Shown one piece after another: positions 1 through 5,337 of a stretch of 7,789 nucleotides of DNA. The stretch is from JAZDLC01 sp043802345 (GTDB lineage Bacteria > Planctomycetota > B15-G4 > JADJEK01). The notes under the pieces are model-generated. The model was not told where the DNA came from, did no database searches, and saw nothing but the letters and a program-made list of their open reading frames with translations. The DNA is taken from assembly GCA_043802345.1 (NCBI GenBank), contig JAZDLC010000025.1, positions 1 to 7,789 on the forward strand, read 5' to 3'. Numbering within the stretch: position 1 is the first letter of the stretch; each line of letters begins with the position of its first letter. Made by a program: the position numbers and the translations under genes.

Positions 1-116
1 CCTTGCCTCGCTCCATGGGGCCAGAGTTTGGCTCCAAGACAGACCGAGACCTGAAGAGGCGCATCATGAAGACCCTGACCTTCGTCATTCTCCCGCGCGC
101 CTCCTTCTGGAGCTGA
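1..116 (+). other. possible 3' tail of an upstream gene, unidentified
   Basis: A frame is open from base 3 to a TGA at 114-116, giving 37 residues that end in KTLTFVILPRASFWS. There are internal ATG codons at 15 and 66. The charged stretch TDRDLKRRIMK followed by a short hydrophobic run is the kind of C-terminus seen in some membrane proteins, but I cannot assign a family. In GC-rich DNA a frame this short can stay open by chance. A small perfect hairpin begins six bases after the stop, which mildly favours a real gene end. Treat this as a possible partial CDS entering from the left. Confidence 0.2.
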
Positions 117-121
117 TCCCC

Positions 122-136
122 GGCCTCAAAGAGGCC
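122..136. repeat. perfect 6-bp inverted repeat (GGCCTC-AAA-GAGGCC)
   Basis: GGCCTC and GAGGCC are separated by AAA and would form a compact six-pair GC-rich hairpin. It lies just after the TGA at 114-116. No T-run follows on either strand, so it is not a canonical intrinsic terminator. It may be a 3'-end stabilising or weak terminator stem for whatever gene enters from the left, or chance. Confidence 0.35.
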
Positions 137-260
137 CTGACAAGAACCAGGAGGGCGGCGACCCCCGTGTGCCCCCGGTCTGTCATCAAGGGATCACTGC
201 TTTCCCACACCGTCCCGGGGCGGAAACCCTTTTCGATAGACTGCTCACCCCGAGAATCCA
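137..260. other. intergenic stretch with no recognised gene
   Basis: Nothing here resembles a conserved protein or structured RNA. A minus-strand frame of 66 codons (85-285) has low-complexity, arginine-rich composition and runs into the MATE pseudogene, so I do not call it. An in-frame TAG at 237-239 bounds the MATE reading frame on its left, so the first usable start for that frame is the GTG at 261. No clear sigma70-type promoter or Shine-Dalgarno sequence is visible before that GTG. Confidence 0.4.
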
Positions 261-1339
261 GTGGATCAGCCAGAGAGAACCTCAACCAACGCGCAGGAAG
301 ACGCTTCAGCCGATGAGGTGCCGCGCTCGGGCCGCTCCTGGCTGGGCGAGATCAGCGGGGCCCTGAAAGGACACCAGCACGACTACACGCAAGGCCGCCT
401 GAGCCGGGCGATCTGGCTGCTCGCGATTCCGATGGTCCTCGAGATGGCAATGGAGTCGGTGTTCGCGGTTTGCGACGTCCCCTGCCTGCTGTTTGCCGGC
501 GATCTCCTGGGACTGATGGGGGCACAGGCCGGCGTCGTCGCCACGGGCAGCGGCTACACGGCGATCCTGCTCGGCAGCAATGTCGTCATCGTATTGTTGT
601 TCCTGAACAACGCGATCTTCCGCGGCGCCGGCGACGCCGTGCTCGCCATGCGGACGCTCTGGTTGGCGAACGGGATCAACCTCGTGCTCGATCCGTGCCT
701 GATCTTCGGCCTCGGTCCGTTCCCCGAGCTCGGTGTGACGGGCGCGGCGATCGCGACCACCATCGGCCGCGGAACCGGCGTGCTGTTTCAGTTCTGGATG
801 CTGCGACGCGGGGTCGGACGGATCGCGCTCCGGGGGCCGGCTACACCATCGCCGTGCGCATCGTGCTCTTCGCGCTGCTGCCGTCGTGGGGCCTTTCCAA
901 CGCCGCCGCGACCCTGGTCGGCCAGAACCTGGGCGCCGGCCGGCCCGAACGCGCCGAACGCTCAGTGTGGCTCACCGGCCTGTTCAACATGATGTTCTTG
1001 GGCGTCGTGGCAATCATCTTCCTCACGCTGGCGCCGGACCTGATCAGAATCTTCACCGACAATCCGCCGACCATCGCGTACGGCATCAGTGCGCTCAGGA
1101 TCATGAGCTACGGCTACGTCTTCTATGCCTGGGGCATGGTGATGATGCAGGCGTTCAACGGCGCGGGCGACACGATGACTCCGACCTGGATGAACCTGGT
1201 CTGCTTCTGGTTCTGCCAGATCCCGCTGGCCCTCTTCCTGGCGGGCCAGGTCGAACTCGGGCCGCAAGGCGTGTTCTGGGCGGTCGCCATCGCCGAATCG
1301 ATTCTTGCCGTGGTCTCTGTGTGGATGTTCGGGGTCTAG
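261..1339 (+). pseudogene. MATE-family multidrug/Na+ efflux transporter, decayed (two internal deletions, frameshift, clipped 3' end)
   Basis: MATE proteins are about 12-helix inner-membrane antiporters that export drugs or metabolites using Na+ or H+ gradients. The first part reads from GTG 261 in one frame to about base 830. It contains the N-terminal helix (AIWLLAIPMVLEMAMESVFA), then GSGYTAILLGSNVV, an IFRGAGDA motif and LDPCLIFGLGPFPELGVTGA. The second part continues in a different frame from about base 836: AGYTIAVRIV, SNAAATLVGQNLGAGRPERAE, then a second FNGAGDT repeat and AESILAVV, stopping at TAG 1337-1339. Against my memory of the family, about 60 residues are missing after residue 73 (near base 480), where VFAVCDV joins directly to a late-helix segment. 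About 50 residues plus the frame are missing near 830-838. The usual basic C-terminal tail is also absent. About 359 residues remain, against some 450-480 in intact members. It is very unlikely to make a working transporter. The family call is firm; deletion sizes are estimates. Confidence 0.85.
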
Positions 1340-1912
1340 TGGGCCTGGCTGCCGGGTTGGAGCCTTGATCTGAGCCAGGCACGGGTGGTGTTCCAGCCGC
1401 GCTCGACGGTCCGCTTGGAGACATCCAGGATGCGCGCCGTCTCGGTCGTGTTCAGGCCGCCGAAGAAGCGCAGCTCGGTCATCTTCGCCAGTTGGGGGGT
1501 CCATCTCGGCCAGGGCGGTGAGCGATTCATCCAGCGCGACCAGATCGAGGGCGTTTTCCTCGAACATCACCACCGCCTGGTCCAGCGGGCTGCGGGGGCG
1601 GTCCGCCCCGCGCTTCTCGCTGCGCCGCGCACGGGAGTGATCCACCAGAATGTGGCGCATCGCCTTGGCGGCCACCGACAGGAAGTGATCGCGATCGTGG
1701 TAGGCCGGGTCATCCCCCTTCACCAGCTTGAGGTACGCCTCATGCACCAGGGCGGTCGGCTGCAGCGTGTGGCCTTGCTCCCGCGACATGCAGCGCTCGG
1801 CGATCCGGCGGAGCTCCCGGTAGAGCAGCGGGAACAGCTCATCCGAAGCACGCTCGTCCCCTTCGTGGAGGCGGCGTAGCAGCCGGGTCACATCGCTGGC
1901 GGCGTCCGTCAT
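1336..1912 (-). CDS. ECF-type RNA polymerase sigma factor (Sig-70_X6 / Sigma70_ECF subfamily), frameshifted by one base
   Basis: Sigma factors of this group direct RNA polymerase to specific promoters and are often encoded beside Ser/Thr kinases. From ATG 1912 the product has a region-2 helix bundle at about residues 20-97 (ELFPLLYRELRRIAER, LQPTALVHEAYLKL, HFLSVAAKAMRHILVDHSR). A linker (DLVALDESLTALAEMDP) follows. The frame then slips at a run of six C on the minus strand (plus-strand G 1494-1499). In the next frame region 4 continues: QLAKMTELRFFGGLNTTETA, then the helix-turn-helix ILDVSKRTVERGWNTTRAWL, ending at TAG 1336-1338. Removing one C gives a seamless 191-residue protein, the normal length for the subfamily. 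Without repair the first frame runs antisense through the MATE gene to 962. The indel could be a sequencing error, a recent mutation or, less likely, programmed frameshifting. The start lies 10 bases after the kinase stop, and a GGAG inside the kinase's last codons (1927-1930) may serve as a rather distant ribosome site. Confidence 0.85.
1343..1380. repeat. 8-bp perfect inverted repeat at the convergent gene ends
   Basis: GCCTGGCT (1343-1350) and AGCCAGGC (1373-1380) are exact reverse complements separated by 22 bases. The stem would form four bases after the MATE stop in plus-strand RNA, and within the last codons of the sigma gene in minus-strand RNA. No U-run follows on either strand, so a canonical Rho-independent terminator is not supported. 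A bidirectional RNA stem at this overlapping convergent junction is possible, but the site is also constrained by sigma coding sequence. Confidence 0.4.
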
Positions 1913-1922
1913 GCTGAAGATT

Positions 1923-4457
1923 CTACTCCGAGCCGGAGTCTTGCTCCATGAGCAGCCTGTTCCATCTCTCCCGCTCCGCCGGCCGATCCCACCTCTCGTA
2001 GAACGTAACCAGCGTTTCCAGCGTCTTCTTGAGCAGTTGCTCTTCCGCCGGGCCGGCCGCCTGAAGCTCCTCATAGGCCTGCAACAGGTGAGGTTCCGCC
2101 TGCTGGAACCGCTCCAGTTCCACCAGGCAGATGCCCAGGCGCAGTCGAGTGGCGGGAATGCGGGAGTTTCCCGCGGGCAGGATGGTCGTCGCCAGCCGCA
2201 GGCTCTCCTCGTAGAGCGGGAGGGCCTCCTCCAGCCTCCCCGCGGCTCGTAGCGAGGACGCCAGATTGTAGGCGGCGCCGAGGGTCAGGTCCGAAGCGGG
2301 GTGATCCTCCCTGAGCACCGCGAGCGCCTCGGACAGCAGCTCCACCGAGTGATCGGAGTTGCCGAGCTCCTGTTCCGCCGCGGCGAGGTTGATCATCGAG
2401 AGCAGGGTCGCGGCGTGCCGCGGCGGCAGGGCGCGCCTGCGGATTTCGAGGATTCTCGCGTACAGCGCGCGAGCCTCCTCCGGCCGCCCCCGGCGCTTCA
2501 GCAACGCGGCCCGGGTATTCGCCGTGTTCAACACACTATGGTGATCCTCGGGCAGAAGCCTCTCGCGCCCCTCGGCCACGCGCGCCAGCAGCCCGTCAGC
2601 CTCCTCGTAGCGGCCCTGTGCCATCACCACGCCGGCCAGGTTCGACAGCGCGGAATACAGCTCGAGCTCGAGTCCCGGCCCGGACTGTTCCAGTTGGTTC
2701 GCGGCGTGCCGGAGCAGGGCTTCCGATTCTTCGAAGCGCCCCTGAAGGTAGAGCTGGTGGCCGAGCGTCGCCTCGGCCTGCAGCGTTCGCCTGTGGTTTT
2801 CGCCGAGGACGGTTCGCATTCGGTCCAGCGTCTTCGAGAGCAACCGCTCCGCCTCCTCTCCCCGCCCGAGGCCGGACAGGCAGTTCCCGAGCGAGGTGGA
2901 CGATTCGAGCGTGGAGGGATGGTCCGGACCCAGGTCGCGCTCGAACAGTTCGCGAGCGCGACGAAGGTGAGGCTCCGCCCGCTGGTAGTCGGTCAGGCCG
3001 ACAAAGGCCGCGCCCAGCAGGTAGTGAAGCTGTGCCTCGACCCGGTCGTCCCCGGTCCCTTCCTGTTCGAGCCGCACGGCCGCCTCGTCGAGCAGGTCGG
3101 ATACCCGCGAGTCCTTGCCCGTCCGGTAGCCGGTGGGGGAGAGGAGGATATGGGAAGTGAAAGCGGCGATCGCACTGGCCCTCCTGGCCTCATCCAACGC
3201 CTCCAGCCGGGCGGTGTTCGCCCGCCGGTTCGCCTGCTGCGCCCGGATCAGGCCGAACAGGGTGCCGACGGAACCGAGCAGGAGGAGCACCAGCATGCCG
3301 GTCCGGGCCGGATGGCGCCTCACGTACTTGCGCAGGCGGTAGATGCCGCTGGGGGGGCCGGCCTGAACCGGTTCGTGGGACAGGTATCTCTGGAGGTCCG
3401 CCTTGAGTTCGGAAGCCGTGGCGTAGCGCCGTTCCTTCTCCTTCTCCAGCGCCCGCAGCAGAATCCACTCCAGATCCCGGTCGATGGCGGGGAGCGCGGA
3501 CCTCGGCGCGCGGGGCGGCTCGTGATGGATGATTCGCGCCACCTCGGTGAGGGAGACGTGGTCCAGCGAATAGGGATAGACGCCGCACACCAGCCGGTAG
3601 AGGATCATGCCGAGCGAGTAGACGTCCGAGCGGATGTCGACCTCGCCACTGATGTCGACCTGCTCCGGACTCATGGTCTGCAACGTCCCGACCATCTTGC
3701 CGGACAGGCTGTCCACGGTCAGGTCGATCGCCCCCGCCTCCGCCCGGGCCACGCCGAAGTCGATGACCCGGGGATGCCCTGCCGGATCGACCAGGATGTT
3801 CCCCGGCTTCAGATCCCGATGGATGATCCCCTTCTGATGGGCGTGCTGCACCCCGTCACAGACCTGCTGGAAGAGGGCGAGCCGCTCCCGCAGCGGGAGT
3901 TTCTCCCTTTCAGCATATTCGGTCAGAGGGAGCCCGTCCTCGATGTAATCCATGGCGAAGTACGGCAGTTGCTGTCCTGCTCCGCCCGGCCCCTCCTGGA
4001 AGGTCCCCGCCTCGAAGATCTGGGCCACGTTCGGATGCCTCAGCCGGCCGAGGATCTCGGTCTCGTACCGGAACCTGCGCAGGGCGTCCCGGTCGTTCAG
4101 CCCGAATCTCAGCGTCTTGAGGGCTACCTTGCGGTGAGGAGACTCCTGCTCCGCCTCGTAGACCGAGCCCATGCCCCCCGTGCCAATCAACCGGATCAGC
4201 CGGTACGGACCGATTCTCTCCCTGAGAGGGGGGCCGTCCAGCAGCGGGTCCAAACCCGAGACGGAACCAAAGCCCCCCGGCGGGGTGAGGAAGCGGTCCT
4301 CATGCTTGTGCGCCTCCAGCAGGACCTCGACCTCCGGCAGCAGCTCGGGCGTCTCCAGGCAGGCCGTCGCCACGAAGTCATGGCGTTCTCCTGGGTGGCG
4401 ATCCAGCGCCTCCTCGAAGATCTTCCGGACCTGCCGCCATTTTCCGGCACTCAACAT
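1923..4457 (-). CDS. membrane-anchored Hanks-type Ser/Thr protein kinase with C-terminal TPR repeats
   Basis: This kinase phosphorylates Ser/Thr on partner proteins. An N-terminal helical segment (KWRQVRKIFEEALDRHPGER, then VEVLLEAH) is typical of kinases in acidobacterial and planctomycete genomes. The kinase domain spans about residues 85-359. It has glycine loop GTGGMG (92-97), catalytic Lys114 in VALK, a likely alpha-C Glu132, HRDLKPGN (213-220), DFG (233-235) and SPEQ (263-266), so all main catalytic residues are present. The activation loop offers T247, S250, S252 and T258. One hydrophobic segment lies at about 386-404. The C-terminal half (about 475-840) consists of TPRs. The markers LGPDHPST (509), LGENHRRT (551), LPEDHHSV (635) and LPPRHAAT (677) sit at multiples of 42 residues, as in kinesin-light-chain TPRs. 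I chose ATG 4457 (844 residues) because it starts just before the conserved N-terminal helix. TTG codons at 4496 and 4487 are possible upstream starts, the latter with AGGAA nine bases before it. The sigma gene follows after 10 bases, probably in one operon. Confidence 0.93.
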   Translation of the reverse strand: MLSAGKWRQVRKIFEEALDRHPGERHDFVATACLETPELLPEVEVLLEAHKHEDRFLTPPGGFGSVSGLDPLLDGPPLRERIGPYRLIRLIGTGGMGSVYEAEQESPHRKVALKTLRFGLNDRDALRRFRYETEILGRLRHPNVAQIFEAGTFQEGPGGAGQQLPYFAMDYIEDGLPLTEYAEREKLPLRERLALFQQVCDGVQHAHQKGIIHRDLKPGNILVDPAGHPRVIDFGVARAEAGAIDLTVDSLSGKMVGTLQTMSPEQVDISGEVDIRSDVYSLGMILYRLVCGVYPYSLDHVSLTEVARIIHHEPPRAPRSALPAIDRDLEWILLRALEKEKERRYATASELKADLQRYLSHEPVQAGPPSGIYRLRKYVRRHPARTGMLVLLLLGSVGTLFGLIRAQQANRRANTARLEALDEARRASAIAAFTSHILLSPTGYRTGKDSRVSDLLDEAAVRLEQEGTGDDRVEAQLHYLLGAAFVGLTDYQRAEPHLRRARELFERDLGPDHPSTLESSTSLGNCLSGLGRGEEAERLLSKTLDRMRTVLGENHRRTLQAEATLGHQLYLQGRFEESEALLRHAANQLEQSGPGLELELYSALSNLAGVVMAQGRYEEADGLLARVAEGRERLLPEDHHSVLNTANTRAALLKRRGRPEEARALYARILEIRRRALPPRHAATLLSMINLAAAEQELGNSDHSVELLSEALAVLREDHPASDLTLGAAYNLASSLRAAGRLEEALPLYEESLRLATTILPAGNSRIPATRLRLGICLVELERFQQAEPHLLQAYEELQAAGPAEEQLLKKTLETLVTFYERWDRPAERERWNRLLMEQDSGSE

Positions 4458-4565
4458 GGAGGTCCAGCATAGCCGATACCCCCCCAATGCTCGCAATTCC
4501 TGGATGAGCTGCTCTAATCGGCGGAGAACAGCGAGTATGGGAAATCAGAGGCGGTTCGATTGACC
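4458..4565. promoter_or_regulatory. divergent intergenic region, probable promoters for kinase 1 (-) and the lipoprotein (+)
   Basis: About 108 bases separate the chosen starts of two divergently transcribed genes, so both promoters probably lie here. On the plus strand TCTAAT (4513-4518) matches the -10 consensus at five of six bases, but nothing convincing sits 16-18 bases upstream as a -35. On the minus strand only weak -10-like hexamers are visible. A run of seven C (4479-4485) lies between the alternative starts of the kinase. No clear operator palindrome is visible. Placement is by context; the exact elements are uncertain. Confidence 0.4.
4547..4551 (+). promoter_or_regulatory. ribosome binding site AGAGG for the lipoprotein
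   Basis: AGAGG is the best Shine-Dalgarno match before the lipoprotein. It lies 8 bases before an in-frame TTG (4560) and 14 bases before the ATG (4566). The spacing favours TTG, while start-codon preference favours ATG. The two products differ only by an extra Met-Thr at the N-terminus, and the signal peptide is intact in either case. Confidence 0.35.
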
Positions 4566-5333
4566 ATGAAAATTGCCAGACCTGCGCTCAGCGCACTGCT
4601 CGTTCTTTCCCTGGGGGCCTGCTCAACCGTCTACGACGTGAGCGAGACCTCGGCAGACAGGGCGTACTTCGACAACCTGGAGAGCGTGATCCCGCAGGAC
4701 CGATTCTGGGTCCCGGCGGAGGTTCGCTTTGAGGGGACCCTGCTGGGGGACGACCTGGTCCCGGCGCAGAGCAATTCCAACTTCGCCAACCACTATTTCC
4801 TGCCGGTCTTCCCCGTGGTCCGGGAGGCGATCACCGCCGCGGTGAAGTCATCCTTCGCGGAGCCGTACCGGGCGGACCGAACCGACATCGCCCTGCACCT
4901 GAACGCGCGCTCGGACGCGCTGGTCGTGGTCTGCAGGCTGCCCCAGTTTCGTTCGAATCACCGGGGCGGCCAGGGCGAGATGAAGATGACGCTGGAGACC
5001 CTCTGCCGCGTACAGCTTCCCCCGCCGGACAATCGCGAGTTGCTCCGCTTTCCGGTCACCGTCGAGGTGGCGGGCATGATGAATGAGCAGGGCACCGGCC
5101 TCAATGGCGAGCCAGGCCCGCTCTGGAAGGCGGCGGCCGAGCTGGGCCGTGAGGTGGCGATGGAGCTGCAGGGCGAGAAGCTGCGCAGCCAGTTCGCCAA
5201 CCGGGAGGCGTTCATCGAACGGGTCCATTCGACCACCGGCGAACCGGCGCCGAAGGATCTGCCTGCCTCCCGCTTCGGACCGGATGGCAAGCATGGGGAG
5301 TACGTGGAAGTGGTGCGCCTGATTCGCAGGTAG
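4566..5333 (+). CDS. predicted outer-membrane-type lipoprotein of unknown function
   Basis: I do not recognise a named family. The N-terminus is a classic lipoprotein signal: basic MKIAR, a hydrophobic core (ALSALLVLSL) and lipobox LGAC with the lipidated Cys at 19. Ser follows the Cys, which under the Lol rule favours outer-membrane sorting in a diderm. The 237-residue mature part is soluble and has no further membrane segment. Strand-like stretches around 107-125 and 138-152 each carry one cysteine (C123, C147), possibly a disulfide. A further strand-like run is at 161-170, and a long amphipathic helix follows at about 186-220. This helix/strand layout is loosely like small envelope lipoproteins such as LptE or YajG, but that is only an impression. 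It is divergent from kinase 1, and its stop lies four bases from the stop of kinase 2. ATG 4566 is chosen; TTG 4560 is an alternative with better ribosome-site spacing. Confidence 0.85.
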   Translation: MKIARPALSALLVLSLGACSTVYDVSETSADRAYFDNLESVIPQDRFWVPAEVRFEGTLLGDDLVPAQSNSNFANHYFLPVFPVVREAITAAVKSSFAEPYRADRTDIALHLNARSDALVVVCRLPQFRSNHRGGQGEMKMTLETLCRVQLPPPDNRELLRFPVTVEVAGMMNEQGTGLNGEPGPLWKAAAELGREVAMELQGEKLRSQFANREAFIERVHSTTGEPAPKDLPASRFGPDGKHGEYVEVVRLIRR

Positions 5334-5337
5334 CGCG

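Noticed and set aside
85..285. A 66-codon minus-strand open frame in the left intergenic stretch
   Set aside because: It has arginine-rich, non-descript composition, overlaps the MATE start and has no recognised motif; probably chance.
1385..1879. A 164-codon plus-strand open frame opposite the sigma factor
   Set aside because: It is the complement of a clearly recognisable sigma region 2 and region 4 sequence, and the translation has no family features.
2301..4472. A 723-codon plus-strand open frame opposite kinase 1
   Set aside because: It lies entirely antisense to a kinase with all catalytic motifs. Its translation is rich in Arg, Gln, Pro and Gly with no recognisable domain. Long antisense frames are a usual by-product of third-position GC bias.
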